Positions 30,869 to 40,683 of a stretch of 64,000 nucleotides of DNA are shown in pieces (positions within the stretch are counted from its first letter, which is position 1; every line of letters starts with the position of its first letter). Origin of the DNA: Gracilibacillus lacisalsi DSM 19029. GTDB taxonomy: Bacteria > Bacillota > Bacilli > Bacillales > Amphibacillaceae. The position numbers were made by a program, and so were the translations under genes. The stretch spans positions 248,001 through 312,000 of the forward strand of contig NZ_KB898663.1 of the NCBI RefSeq assembly GCF_000377765.1, written 5' to 3'. A model generated the notes under the pieces. That model saw only the letters and a program-made list of their open reading frames with translations, searched no databases and was not told where the DNA came from.

Positions 30869-31738
30869 TTATATATCTTTTGGTTGTAACATTCTATTTA
30901 TTACCATTGTAAAAACAATAACAATAAACATCATGGTAATTGCTATAGCATTTCCATAACCGTATCTAGTTTCACTGAATCCTTGCTTATACATATAAGT
31001 ACCCGTAACTTCTGTTAAGTGTACTGGCCCACCATTCGTCAACAATAATACGTAATCAAACTGTTTAAAAGCATATGAGATACCCAGAACTAAACAAATT
31101 ACTAATACATTTCGTAACGATGGTAAGATAACATAGACTATTTTTTGTAGTGCATTAACCCCATCCATTTCAGCAGCTTCTATCAATTCATTTGGAACAG
31201 ATTGTAACCCCGAATATAATATTACCATCATCAAACCGATATAATTCCAAACAAATGGTAATGATACTGCCGTCATTGCAGTAAGAGAATCTTGTAACCA
31301 AGCTGTTGTTAAATTGTCTAAACCGATTAATTTTAAAAAGCTATTTAAGATCCCAAACTGTGCTTCGTATATAAATGAAAAGGCAAGTGACACAGCAACG
31401 GACGATGTTATAACAGGAATAAAATAAACGGTTCTTAAAAATTTATAACCTTTGACTCGCTGATAAATAAAATAAGCCAGAAAAAAACCGATTGGAATTT
31501 GAACTACAAGCACTAAAAACACCCAATAGAAAGTATTTAATAGGGATTTATAAAAGATTGGATCGGTAAATAATTCTATATAGTTATCAACAAAGAGAAA
31601 AACTTTAGGTGAGATACCATCCCAATCAAACAAGCTATTGTAGAAGGTGTCTATTACAGGATTCAAAAAGAAATATATATAGAACAGCAATGTTGGTACG
31701 ATGAAACATATAAGAGTTAGCATTCTTTGACGAACCAA
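30869..31738 (-). CDS. Carbohydrate ABC transporter permease (MalF type)
   Basis: A 289-residue CUT1 permease with six membrane segments and EAA loop IEAAEMDGVNALQ. The probable start is TTG 31738, 6 bases after GGGGTGG; the next ATG (31723) is possible. It follows the binding-protein gene beyond an intercistronic hairpin. Confidence 0.86.
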   Translation of the reverse strand: MVRQRMLTLICFIVPTLLFYIYFFLNPVIDTFYNSLFDWDGISPKVFLFVDNYIELFTDPIFYKSLLNTFYWVFLVLVVQIPIGFFLAYFIYQRVKGYKFLRTVYFIPVITSSVAVSLAFSFIYEAQFGILNSFLKLIGLDNLTTAWLQDSLTAMTAVSLPFVWNYIGLMMVILYSGLQSVPNELIEAAEMDGVNALQKIVYVILPSLRNVLVICLVLGISYAFKQFDYVLLLTNGGPVHLTEVTGTYMYKQGFSETRYGYGNAIAITMMFIVIVFTMVINRMLQPKDI

Positions 31739-31762
31739 ATTAAACCACCCCTTTTATTTTGA

Positions 31763-31795
31763 CAGGGGATAAAAGTGTTTTCCTTCTATCCCCTG
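31763..31795 (-). promoter_or_regulatory. Intercistronic hairpin after binding-protein gene
   Basis: CAGGGGATA pairs perfectly with TATCCCCTG around a 15-base loop between the binding-protein stop and permease start. It has no terminator-type T-run at its base and probably acts as an mRNA stabiliser or partial attenuator. Confidence 0.55.
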
Positions 31796-31807
31796 GAGAA
31801 ATGATAT

Positions 31808-33112
31808 TTATTCAAACTGTACATTTGGATGTTCACTTACGATGTCATTCATCTGATCCACATATTCTTGAGGGGTAATATCTCCTAACAATAAAGCATC
31901 CGTTAATGGCCAATATTCTCCTTCGACTGCAGATGCAAACAATTCTTCTTCGTATGAAGGTAAAAGCTTTTCAGCATTATCCATATCATCTAAGATTTGA
32001 TTTAGTATCGGATTAACGTTTTCCTCATCATATTCAACGTTTAATGCCGTATTGTTCGCAATATCCTCGACAAATCCTTTTGCAACATCAGGACCAGCAA
32101 TTTTTTTCATTAATTTCCATGCAGCTTCTCGTTTATCAGGATCATCATAAGCTCGTTGACTCATATAGATAAAATGTCCTGTCCCCGCTAATACAGTAGG
32201 TTCTGATTGCTCATCACCTAGAGGAAACGGAATAATTTCATATGAATCTAATAATTCTTCATCGATCGAGCCGACTGTCCAACTATGTTGATAAAACATC
32301 GGTGCTTGTTCTGCATGGAAAATTTCTAAGGATTGGGCCGTTTCCAAATTCATATAACCTTCAGGAAATGCGCCTAATTCTGCTAGTTCCAGTGCTTTTT
32401 CTGCTGCCAGCAATAAATCTTCCCCAAATTCTTGTTCTGCAGTTGCATAACTTCTTAAATCTTCGGTAGTTTGTTTTTGTGCAAACCATGTTAATAACAT
32501 ATATCTTGCACTATGATTATTGGCAGCAAACGGAATCAAACCAACGTCCGTGAATTGTATAACTGCTTTCTTCAATTCTTCATAATTCGTCGGAATATCT
32601 ACTCCATGTTCTTCAAACAGATCTTTATTTATCATTAGATAGTAACTATAACCCTGAAATGGTAACCCATAGATGCCTCCTTGATAAGTAACAGGTCCAA
32701 ATGCTCCATCCATATAGAGTCCATCTAAATCTTGATCAGATTCGATCATGTCACTAATATCAGGTATTACACCATTTTTTATATAGTTTTCAGTTCTTCT
32801 CATTCCCCAATGGGTAAAAACATCTGGTGGATCTTCTGCTGCCATTTCCGTTCTGAGCTGTTCCAAAATATCGTTACCTGCTGCTGTTTGAATATTTAGT
32901 TCAATATCACCATGTTCTTCATCAAATTCTTCAAAAGCTGGTTCCATTACTGGTGCTTGCGGTTGAGAACCTGTAAAACTGTGTAGTACCCTTAAGTTTA
33001 CGATATCATCCGATCCTTCTTTTTCACCTGTTTCACTTTCATTCAAACCTTGACAACCAATTAACACAACGAAAAACAATATACCAGATAACATTTGAAT
33101 CATTCTTTTCAT
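31808..33112 (-). CDS. Sugar ABC transporter substrate-binding lipoprotein
   Basis: A 434-residue family 1 extracellular binding protein with a lipoprotein signal (LFFVVLIGCQG). The mature part has typical lobes (LRVLHSFTGSQPQ, WGMRRTENYI, WKLMKKIAGP). It binds the sugar imported by the following two permeases. GGAGG precedes the ATG. The intact GntR gene is 103 bp upstream on the same strand. Confidence 0.88.
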   Translation of the reverse strand: MKRMIQMLSGILFFVVLIGCQGLNESETGEKEGSDDIVNLRVLHSFTGSQPQAPVMEPAFEEFDEEHGDIELNIQTAAGNDILEQLRTEMAAEDPPDVFTHWGMRRTENYIKNGVIPDISDMIESDQDLDGLYMDGAFGPVTYQGGIYGLPFQGYSYYLMINKDLFEEHGVDIPTNYEELKKAVIQFTDVGLIPFAANNHSARYMLLTWFAQKQTTEDLRSYATAEQEFGEDLLLAAEKALELAELGAFPEGYMNLETAQSLEIFHAEQAPMFYQHSWTVGSIDEELLDSYEIIPFPLGDEQSEPTVLAGTGHFIYMSQRAYDDPDKREAAWKLMKKIAGPDVAKGFVEDIANNTALNVEYDEENVNPILNQILDDMDNAEKLLPSYEEELFASAVEGEYWPLTDALLLGDITPQEYVDQMNDIVSEHPNVQFE

Positions 33113-33215
33113 AATAAAGCCTCCAAATTAAAATTATAGTTGGCAAATGTACCCTAAGTAATTGGAGCTTGCAATTGCAGCCTGTTGCAATAAACTTTCA
33201 TAACAGGTATCGATT

Positions 33216-33893
33216 CTATTCAAAATAATCCAAATATTGCTCTTTCAATTCTTTCGTTTCAAAATGAACTAAATTAAGATGATCAAGCATAACTTTTTCA
33301 GCCTTCTCTGGTTGACCACTGGATATATTATCAAAAATTCTAGTGTGTTGATCAAATAATATTTTCCAATCATGATTAGATGCTAATCTTAATACTCTCA
33401 ATCTATCAAAATGGCTGTTCATTGATCTCATCAATTTCCATATTCTTAATTTATTGCACATTTCAAATAGCAATCGATGAAACTCTTCATCTAAGCCAAA
33501 GAGTTCTTGATAGGAACCTTTCTCTATACAAAACTGTTGTAATTTAAGATTTAGTTCAAAATGCATGAAATAGTCATCATTTAATTTGTTACATGCCTCT
33601 TTCACTATCGCGCATTCAATGTTCTCCCTTAAAAACCTCCCTTCCTCGACTAGATCCAAGTCGATTTTGGAAACTGCTGTATACCTTTGCGGATAAATTT
33701 TTATCAATTCTTCTTCAGCAAGCTTTAAAAATGCTTCTCTTACAGGTGTTTTGCTTACGTTATAATGCAGAGCAACATCTTTCTCAGAAATTTTTTCTCC
33801 TGGCTCGTAATCTAAATTAATTATTCGATTTTTGATATGTTCATACATTTTATCCCTAGCTGATAATTGTACATGTGTTCTATCCTTATGCAT
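33216..33893 (-). CDS. GntR family (FadR subgroup) transcriptional regulator
   Basis: A 225-residue regulator with an N-terminal winged helix (SEKDVALHYNVSKTPVREAFLKLAEEELI, shown here across residues about 35-65) and an all-helical FCD-like effector domain (FGLDEEFHRLLFEMCNK, HTRIFDNISSG). ATG 33893 is preferred over an upstream in-frame ATG because AAAGGAG lies 11 bases before it and homologues start here. It heads the ABC/isomerase cluster and probably controls it. Confidence 0.85.
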   Translation of the reverse strand: MHKDRTHVQLSARDKMYEHIKNRIINLDYEPGEKISEKDVALHYNVSKTPVREAFLKLAEEELIKIYPQRYTAVSKIDLDLVEEGRFLRENIECAIVKEACNKLNDDYFMHFELNLKLQQFCIEKGSYQELFGLDEEFHRLLFEMCNKLRIWKLMRSMNSHFDRLRVLRLASNHDWKILFDQHTRIFDNISSGQPEKAEKVMLDHLNLVHFETKELKEQYLDYFE

Positions 33894-34290
33894 AAAGGCT
33901 TTAACTCCTTTTTTTATGTTAAAGAAATATGAAGCTACCTTTAATGAAACCACCAGTAAAAACTTAAGATCGATCTATTGATTGGTTCAGATAATACACA
34001 ATGAAGGATAACGCTTACATTTTATTGAGATTCAACTTGTTTTTGATCACGTGTAATATCTGTATATCTCCTTAAACCACTAGTACGATTGTTAGTAAAA
34101 AGAACATCCCTTTTTTGTACATTTTTCACGCTCCAATCCATTTACTTAAAATATATAAATTTCTTCATCCTTGCATGGTAGCATTTTAATATCTTAGTAT
34201 AATTAATATTCTTGAATTCAAAAATAATTCCGGGAATTCAAACTTTCTATTTTGAATAAAATGGAAGTTGTAATAAAAGAAGATTCTCCT
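33894..34290. other. Gene-free spacer upstream of the GntR gene
   Basis: About 400 bp of AT-rich DNA between the GntR start and the structured repeat at 34291. The only notable site is the dyad AATTCCGGGAATT near 34225. It presumably holds the GntR promoter; I could not choose a convincing -35/-10 pair. Confidence 0.5.
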
Positions 34291-34460
34291 AAGAAAAGCG
34301 CAGAGCGCCCGATTAGAAACGTAGCGACTGGAACGAATTAACTGAGATAAAGGAATCACGGTGAGTTTACGAACCGATGATGACTTATCGTAGGGCAATT
34401 CGTGAAGTCGCCTAGTTTCTGGGCGCTCGGAGCTAGACATCTGCGCAAAATTCATACCTT
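34291..34460 (+). repeat. Dispersed structured repeat, copy 1
   Basis: About 170 bp nearly identical to 41434-41601 and 49511-49681, from AAGAAAAGCGCAGAG to a terminal TTCATACCTT. The ends pair (GAGCGCCC with GGGCGCTC), as do AGAAAC with GTTTCT, CGAATT with AATTCG and GATAA with TTATC, giving one long imperfect hairpin with a small inner stem-loop. It lies between the GntR gene and a dehydrogenase operon end. Confidence 0.85.
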
Positions 34461-34474
34461 CTTATCTTAGAAAA

Positions 34475-34512
34475 AAAAAGACATCCACCAACTTTAGTGA
34501 ATGTCTTTTTTA
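34475..34512 (-). terminator. Terminator of the Lpl-type ABC/dehydrogenase operon
   Basis: AAAAAGACAT and ATGTCTTTTT form the stem, with CAC/GTG above it, directly after the stop codon of the last dehydrogenase gene on the minus strand; a long T-run follows. Confidence 0.8.
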
Positions 34513-34520
34513 ATAAACAT

Positions 34521-35597
34521 CTATTCAATTTTCATTGCTTTTTCTTGTGCTTCAATAGATAATTCCGCTACTCTAAAAGCGTGTTCCTGTGTCATAGCAT
34601 TTTCTGTGTTATTTAAACAATCCAAAATAAATGCTCCGAAATATGGAAATCCTACTTTTCCAGATAACTCGAAATGTTTTTCTTCTTTATCATTGACTAG
34701 ATACAGGTGATTGGAGGTATTATGATTAGCAATATCAATATACTTCCTAATCTCAATATAGCCTCCTGTTCCTAAAATAAAAGCTCTTCCATCTCCCCAT
34801 GTACCTAGACCATCAGGTGTAAACCAGTCTACTCTGAAATAGAAGGTTGCACCATTATCTGCTACTAGTGTTGCATCACCAAAATCTTCAAAGTCTGGAT
34901 GGTCTTTATAATGATAATTGGCAACTTTACTGTGTAAGACTTTAGCATCCTTCGCACCTGCAAAGTGAAGGAACTGCTCAATTTGATGGCTACCAATATC
35001 ACAGAGAATACCTCCGTAGTATTCCGGATCAAAAAACCAGTCCGGACGATTGGCAGCATTTGCTCGGTGTGGACCAGTTCCAATTACTTGAATCACCCGG
35101 CCAATTTCTCCCTGTTCAATTAACTGACCTGCATAAATGGCACTTTCTACATGTAATCTTTCACTATAGTAAACGCCCCACTTCAAACCAGTTTCTTCCA
35201 CTAATCGACGAGCTTTTTTTACTTGTTCCTGCTTAATGAAGGCGGGCTTATCCGCAAAAAAATGTTTACCGTGATGTAATGCTTTTTCCCCTATCTCATA
35301 ACGACTTACCGGGATACTTGCACATGCAATTAAATGTATCGAATCATCATTATAGATAATATCTTCGTTATCAACAGTTTTTACTTGAGGGAATTTGTTA
35401 CAAAATGCTTCAACCTTCTTTGGATCAGGATCATAGACATATTCTAAATCTGCTCCCGCTTCAATCAGACCATTACACATTCCATAAATATGACCATGAT
35501 CTAAACCAATTGCAGCAATTCGAAATTCCCCAACATCAACTACTTTATTGGATTTTCCTTCTGGCGCATAATTCATACCATCTTTTTTGTTAACCAT
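34521..35597 (-). CDS. Gfo/Idh/MocA family oxidoreductase
   Basis: A 358-residue NAD(P)-dependent sugar or cyclitol dehydrogenase-like protein. N-terminal Rossmann region FRIAAIGLDHGHIYGMCNGL; the family's EKP lysine motif appears as FFADKPAF, and the C-terminal domain includes GGILCDIGSHQIEQFLHF. ATG 35597 follows AAGGAGG; the longer frame adds 12 residues overlapping the upstream gene. Last gene of the five-gene operon, after a second member of the same family. Confidence 0.87.
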   Translation of the reverse strand: MVNKKDGMNYAPEGKSNKVVDVGEFRIAAIGLDHGHIYGMCNGLIEAGADLEYVYDPDPKKVEAFCNKFPQVKTVDNEDIIYNDDSIHLIACASIPVSRYEIGEKALHHGKHFFADKPAFIKQEQVKKARRLVEETGLKWGVYYSERLHVESAIYAGQLIEQGEIGRVIQVIGTGPHRANAANRPDWFFDPEYYGGILCDIGSHQIEQFLHFAGAKDAKVLHSKVANYHYKDHPDFEDFGDATLVADNGATFYFRVDWFTPDGLGTWGDGRAFILGTGGYIEIRKYIDIANHNTSNHLYLVNDKEEKHFELSGKVGFPYFGAFILDCLNNTENAMTQEHAFRVAELSIEAQEKAMKIE

Positions 35598-35616
35598 AGT
35601 AACCTCCTTACAAAAT

Positions 35617-36771
35617 CTATTCGTACTTACCACCAGTTGTAATTTCCGTATCAGAGAAATTCTCTACCGATGCTCCTTTTTCATAGAAGTGTTTCGCATT
35701 TTGTAAAATACCTTCTCTCGTGTAAAAAGGACTCTCTTTCGTTAATGGTAATGTCACTGTACGTTGGTAGTTGGCAGATTCATAGATTGCTGTAATCAAC
35801 TCTAAAGTTTGACGTCCTTGTATGCCATCAACCAATACCGGTTTATTTTCTATAATCGCATCAAGTACATTTTCGATCTGACCGGGATGTCCTTCATACT
35901 CTAAATCTGGCTGACTGTTAAATGCTTCCGTCAATAACTGCTCGAGTTCGGGATCATCATTCGGAAAGCCATTTTCCTTTGAAGTTGACGCCTTTACCTT
36001 CCATGGTACGGAGACACGTGCTTTCTTACCTTGGAAGATCAACTGCTGCTCTTCTCCGTGATGAACAACAGAGCTAGTGATTTGCGCTAAGCTCCCATTC
36101 TGATAACGACCAATTGCAATAGAAATGTCCTCTACTTCAGCATTGTCATGAGCTGTATTACTTGTTACTGCCGTTATTTCGGATGGCATGCCTCTCATCC
36201 ATTGGAAAATATCAATATGATGTACGGCATGATTTAATGTACAGCCGCCGCCTTCTTTTTCCCAAGTACCTCGCCACCATAAATCATAATAGCTGTGTCC
36301 TCTCCACCAGTAAGAATCAACTTGTGTATGGAGAATGGGGCCCATTAATTCTGTTTCGAGTACATGCTTCAATTTCATCATTGGTGTAGTAAATCGATTT
36401 TGAGCGACAACCGATAAAATTTTGTTATTCCGTTTGCCGGCTTCAACCATTGCATCACATTCTTCTAGGGAAGATGCCATCGGTTTCTCAACCAGTACAT
36501 GTTTTCCAGCGTCCAAACTGTTAATCGCAATATCTGCATGAGTATATGGTGGTGTACAAATAGAGATTAGATCGACCTCTTCCTTGTCAATCAGATCCTG
36601 ATAATTGTCAAATACATGCGCATCTAAGTTGAAGTCTTGTTTTATTTTTTCCGCTTTTTCTGGATAAATATCACATAATGCAACAATCTTACACTGACTA
36701 GGAAATTGTAGATAACTCTTTACATGAGATGGACATATTGCTCCTGTACCAATGATCGCTACTTTTAACAT
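35617..36771 (-). CDS. Gfo/Idh/MocA family oxidoreductase
   Basis: A 384-residue member of the family. Rossmann motif VAIIGTGAICPSHV, catalytic-lysine motif HVLVEKPMASS and C-terminal domain with GGCTLNHAVHHIDIFQWM. These enzymes oxidise or reduce a hydroxyl of sugars, inositols or their derivatives with NAD(P). It follows the permease genes of an Lpl-type transporter, so it probably processes the imported sugar. AGGAGAG precedes the ATG. Confidence 0.9.
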   Translation of the reverse strand: MLKVAIIGTGAICPSHVKSYLQFPSQCKIVALCDIYPEKAEKIKQDFNLDAHVFDNYQDLIDKEEVDLISICTPPYTHADIAINSLDAGKHVLVEKPMASSLEECDAMVEAGKRNNKILSVVAQNRFTTPMMKLKHVLETELMGPILHTQVDSYWWRGHSYYDLWWRGTWEKEGGGCTLNHAVHHIDIFQWMRGMPSEITAVTSNTAHDNAEVEDISIAIGRYQNGSLAQITSSVVHHGEEQQLIFQGKKARVSVPWKVKASTSKENGFPNDDPELEQLLTEAFNSQPDLEYEGHPGQIENVLDAIIENKPVLVDGIQGRQTLELITAIYESANYQRTVTLPLTKESPFYTREGILQNAKHFYEKGASVENFSDTEITTGGKYE

Positions 36772-36835
36772 GAAATCTCTCCTATCTATTAAAAATTAAT
36801 AACTTCCATAAAGTAAGGTTGCCTAAAAATATTAA

Positions 36836-37714
36836 TCATTCTTTTTCCGCTCCTAAAACGATACCTTTCACAAAATATTTCTGGATAAACGGGTAGACAA
36901 CTAACATAGGTAATGCTGAAATAAAAATTTGCGCTGACTCTACTGTACGTTGAGACATGTTCTTCAATTCCTGAGCATCCGTCACATTACTTAAATCTTT
37001 CTTAACGACGATGGACTGTAAGAAGGTTTGAAGTGGATAATTTCGTTCATTAGTCATATAAATCAATCCGTCAAACCATTGATTCCAGTGAAATACCATT
37101 GTAAACAAGGAAACGGTTGCAATCGCCGGAATAGAAATTGGTAAGTATATCTTTAAGAATATCGTAAAATGGCCTGCACCATCAATAAATGCGGATTCTT
37201 CCAACGACTTTGGTACGGATGTACGAAAAAAGTTTAATAGAAGAATTAAGTTAAATGCATTGATCGCTGTTGGTAACACTAATGACCAGATTGTATCCCC
37301 CAAGCCTAAGCCTGTTACAATAATATAGGTTGGTACAATACCACCGTTGAATAACATCGTAAATACGAAAAACCACATATACCATTTACGTCCTTTAAAC
37401 TCTTCATCATACTTGGATAGGCCATAAGCGGCACATAATAATAACCCCATGGAAATAATCGTACCTAGGACGGTTCGCTGTATAGCAATTAGTAATGATC
37501 TGATAAAATTATCGTTACCCATCGTTTTGTCATAAGCATCCCATGTAAAATCAACTGGCCATAACGATACCATGTTACCAGAAGCTGCTGCACTGCCACT
37601 TAATGAAACTGCTAATATATGAATGAGTGGCAAGACACAAATAAATGCAAGGAATGCTAAAAAAACATAGTTGAAGGCGGTGAAAATTCTATAGCCTTTA
37701 GTTTTATATATCAT
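36836..37714 (-). CDS. ABC transporter permease, LplC/YtcP type
   Basis: A 292-residue CUT1 permease of the LplC branch, recognised by the loop EESAFIDGAGHFTIF, the segment FNGGIVPTYIIV and C-terminus VKGIVLGAEKE. Six membrane segments. AGGAGG precedes the ATG. It works with the LplB-type gene 11 bp upstream and the binding protein before that. Confidence 0.87.
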   Translation of the reverse strand: MIYKTKGYRIFTAFNYVFLAFLAFICVLPLIHILAVSLSGSAAASGNMVSLWPVDFTWDAYDKTMGNDNFIRSLLIAIQRTVLGTIISMGLLLCAAYGLSKYDEEFKGRKWYMWFFVFTMLFNGGIVPTYIIVTGLGLGDTIWSLVLPTAINAFNLILLLNFFRTSVPKSLEESAFIDGAGHFTIFLKIYLPISIPAIATVSLFTMVFHWNQWFDGLIYMTNERNYPLQTFLQSIVVKKDLSNVTDAQELKNMSQRTVESAQIFISALPMLVVYPFIQKYFVKGIVLGAEKE

Positions 37715-37725
37715 GATATTACCTC

Positions 37726-38640
37726 CTAGAAAATTCTCCAGTTTGCATATTTATAAGCAAGTCGATACCCTAAGACGATCAAGAAGAAACTGATCACAGA
37801 TTTAAATAAACCAACCGCTGTACCGAAACTGAAGTCACCATCAATTAAAGCTCGTCGATAAACATACGTATCAATGATATCTCCTGTTTTATAAACTAGC
37901 GGATTGTACAGGTTGAAAATCTGATCAAAACCAGCATTTAAAATATTTCCAAGAGATAATGTCCCAACAACTATAATAATCGGCATCATTGCTGGTAAGG
38001 TAATATATAACGTTTGTTTCCATCGATTCGCACCATCTATATGTGCTGCTTCATATAAATTAGGATTTACTGCTGTTATGGCAGCTAAGAAGACGATTGT
38101 GTTAAAGCCTGTTTCTTTCCATAAATCCGTTATAATCACTGTAGGTACAAACCACGTATTATCTCCTAGGAAAAAGATTGGTTCTACACCAAAAATCCCA
38201 ATAAACTGATTAAATAAACCACCTTCCGGAGATAGTAAATCTAGTAATATACCACCGAGAATTACCCATGAAAGAAAATACGGTAAATAGATAACCGTTT
38301 GTACCGTTCTTTTGAATACATTGTGGTACACTTCATTTAACAATAAAGCAATCGCGATCGGTACAATTAATCCGAAGATCAATTTTAACACCGAAATAAT
38401 TAAAGTATTCAATATGACTCGACGTGCATGATCTGTTTGCATGATGGTATGAAAATGTTCAAATCCAATCCATTCAGATTGAAAAAAGCCTAACCATGGT
38501 TTGTAATCCTGAAATGCCATGATCAAACCACCCATCGGAGCATATTGGAAAAATAGTGCTACAATAACGGCTGGTAATATTAATATATGTAAAGGCCAAT
38601 TACGCCTCATGTTCCACTTTTGTTTTTTCTTAACCTCCAT
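37726..38640 (-). CDS. ABC transporter permease, LplB type
   Basis: A 304-residue CUT1 permease of the LplB branch (PMGGLIMAFQDYKPW near the N-terminus, EAA loop YEAAHIDGANRWKQT). Six membrane segments after a basic N-terminus. AAAGGAGG precedes the ATG. Separated from the binding-protein gene by a strong hairpin. Confidence 0.88.
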   Translation of the reverse strand: MEVKKKQKWNMRRNWPLHILILPAVIVALFFQYAPMGGLIMAFQDYKPWLGFFQSEWIGFEHFHTIMQTDHARRVILNTLIISVLKLIFGLIVPIAIALLLNEVYHNVFKRTVQTVIYLPYFLSWVILGGILLDLLSPEGGLFNQFIGIFGVEPIFFLGDNTWFVPTVIITDLWKETGFNTIVFLAAITAVNPNLYEAAHIDGANRWKQTLYITLPAMMPIIIVVGTLSLGNILNAGFDQIFNLYNPLVYKTGDIIDTYVYRRALIDGDFSFGTAVGLFKSVISFFLIVLGYRLAYKYANWRIF

Positions 38641-38677
38641 CTCATATCCTCCTTTACCATCTGTATAAATGAAGGAA

Positions 38678-38715
38678 GGTGTGAATTAAATAAAGATAAA
38701 TATTTAATTCACACC
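38678..38715 (-). promoter_or_regulatory. Perfect 15-bp intercistronic hairpin
   Basis: GGTGTGAATTAAATA is followed after 8 bases by its exact reverse complement. It lies between the binding-protein stop and the LplB-type start, with no T-run on the minus strand (TTCCTTCATTT follows), so it is more likely an mRNA processing or stability element than a full terminator. Confidence 0.7.
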
Positions 38716-38729
38716 TGATGCTTCACTAA

Positions 38730-40379
38730 TTATTCTGCACTTTGGACTTGATCATACCATTCATTTACTTCTTCAGTAACTTGATCTCCACCACGTTCTT
38801 TCCATTCTTCAACAAAATCATCGAACGCATCGACCTCCACGTTACCCATTACAATATCAGCAAAAATTTCTAATTCGAGTTGCTCAAGATTAGACCATTG
38901 GTCAGCCATCGTTTCTGTAGGTGCACCCGTAAATTTGTTCTCAATGCGAATGTCATTGGAACGGTTGATAATAGCTGCTGCTTCGATATATTCAGGATCT
39001 CTTTGTGCTAAGTCGGTTTCATATGCACCAGATGGCTCTTTATCAGGATTTTCGTGGAATTCCTGTAATAAGCCATACATTTTATATGGGAAAGTTGGAA
39101 CGTTTGTCGGTAAGAAATAGCGACCCGGATCGACTTTTTCCTCACCAGTTTCTTCTTCAATTACGTTTGGATCATAGACAGGCTCACCATCAACCATAAT
39201 ATAGTCGTAACCTTCGAATAATCCATCTTCAAAGTACTCAGAGTCATTTAAAATGTATCCATATGTCTCATCCCAATATTCAAAAAATTTATCCCAGTCA
39301 TCAAATTCTGAACTAAACAAAAATGATCCTGTTAATAAAGATTCACCTTTACGGCCCATTTCACCGTCTGGACCACTAGGTAGTTGATAAGGCTTGATAA
39401 CGGCATCTGGGTCATTCGTTTTTGTTTCCCCAAACGGCCAATCCCATGCCCATGGTGGGCCGAATGCTAAACCAGCTTTACCGGATACGAAGATCTCTTG
39501 TGCTTGGTCTGCTGGAGCGATTGCCAGTTCCTGAGAAATATATCCTTCTCCCATCCATTCTTTCATCTTAACTAAGCCATCTTTCATACTTTCTTGAATA
39601 GAACCGTAAACAAGAACTCCGTTTTCATCCTCTGACCATAGTCCAGGAACATAGTCACCGTACATACCGAATACTGGGCTAGTATCACCAATATTCGTTC
39701 TACCAAAGCCAACTTCACCAGCAGACAGTAACAAACCAAAGGTATCATCTTCACCATTACCATCTGGATCTTCATTTACAAAAGCATCCATCACTGCTTC
39801 TAATTCTTCTAATGTTTCTGGCGCCTCCAGACCAAGATTATCTAACCAATCCTGACGTACCCACATTAATGATTCGGTACCGTTACCACCAGAGAATCTT
39901 GGAAGTCCGTATCTTTCGCCATCAATAGTAGCCTGGTTAAAGGCATCAGAAAATTCATTAAAAATCTCTTTTAAGCGATCTGGAGCATGCTCGTCAATCA
40001 CTTCTCCAATCGGTTGAACCTTTCCAGACTCAACCAAGTCAGCTATTAATTGCGTATCTGTCACTTGAAATACATCTGGTAAAGGCTCATTGGATGACAT
40101 CATTAAACGAATTTGTTGATTATACTGTTCATCATTTGGACGTGTCCATAAGTATTCAAAGTTAATGCCTAATTCCTCTTCTGCCCATCTTGTTACAACA
40201 TTATCGTTAACATCTTCACCATCTTTGTAAACGGTACCATCATCTTGTGTACGTACCGTCGTGATAGTTGTTAAACCATCTTCTTCAGAGTCGTTACTGC
40301 TGTCACTACTTTCTATACAACCTACCAATAAAATAATGATAATGAACACAAACAATGCACTGAATAATTTTTTTTGCAT
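38730..40379 (-). CDS. Extracellular solute-binding lipoprotein, LplA type
   Basis: A 549-residue large binding protein with lipoprotein signal (IIIILLVGCIES). Length and motifs (WVRQDWLDNLGLEAPETLEE, DPDGNGEDDTFGL) are typical of the LplA/YtcQ branch that handles oligosaccharides. GGGAGGG precedes the ATG. First gene of the operon running to 34521. A cre-like box lies 61 bp before the start. Confidence 0.88.
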   Translation of the reverse strand: MQKKLFSALFVFIIIILLVGCIESSDSSNDSEEDGLTTITTVRTQDDGTVYKDGEDVNDNVVTRWAEEELGINFEYLWTRPNDEQYNQQIRLMMSSNEPLPDVFQVTDTQLIADLVESGKVQPIGEVIDEHAPDRLKEIFNEFSDAFNQATIDGERYGLPRFSGGNGTESLMWVRQDWLDNLGLEAPETLEELEAVMDAFVNEDPDGNGEDDTFGLLLSAGEVGFGRTNIGDTSPVFGMYGDYVPGLWSEDENGVLVYGSIQESMKDGLVKMKEWMGEGYISQELAIAPADQAQEIFVSGKAGLAFGPPWAWDWPFGETKTNDPDAVIKPYQLPSGPDGEMGRKGESLLTGSFLFSSEFDDWDKFFEYWDETYGYILNDSEYFEDGLFEGYDYIMVDGEPVYDPNVIEEETGEEKVDPGRYFLPTNVPTFPYKMYGLLQEFHENPDKEPSGAYETDLAQRDPEYIEAAAIINRSNDIRIENKFTGAPTETMADQWSNLEQLELEIFADIVMGNVEVDAFDDFVEEWKERGGDQVTEEVNEWYDQVQSAE

Positions 40380-40439
40380 TTGCTGACCCTCCCGAGAAAT
40401 TTAATAAATTGTACCTAATTAACCCTACCTCAAGATCCG

Positions 40440-40454
40440 GTATAACGCTTTCAT
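40440..40454 (-). promoter_or_regulatory. Candidate cre box of the LplA operon
   Basis: On the minus strand ATGAAAGCGTTATAC fits the CcpA consensus apart from the last two positions. It lies 61 bp upstream of the binding-protein ATG, where catabolite repression of a sugar operon would be expected. The rest of the 40380-40804 spacer is AT-rich without a gene. Confidence 0.4.
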
Positions 40455-40683
40455 TTTTTCGGTATTAACTGGAGATTCATCACCCCTTTCACCGGTATTC
40501 CAAATACTTTTTTTATTTGGAATAGATATTGGTACTAAAGTAAAATAAGCGATAACATTCCTACTTCCAGCTATTAATCTGCTATGTAAAGCACACAAGA
40601 AATACTAGTATGGTAGTTTAGATAATAGAATGTATTGCCCCTCTATACATTATTTGATATGATAAAGGAAACAATCTGATATA

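Noticed and set aside
34186-34455. An 89-codon minus-strand frame
   Set aside because: It overlaps copy 1 of the structured repeat; the other two copies do not keep the frame open in a comparable way.
34291-34460. Insertion sequence or MITE with terminal inverted repeats
   Set aside because: The complementary ends belong to one continuous hairpin rather than separate terminal repeats, no target-site duplication is visible around the copies, and no transposase gene is present. Mobility in trans remains possible.
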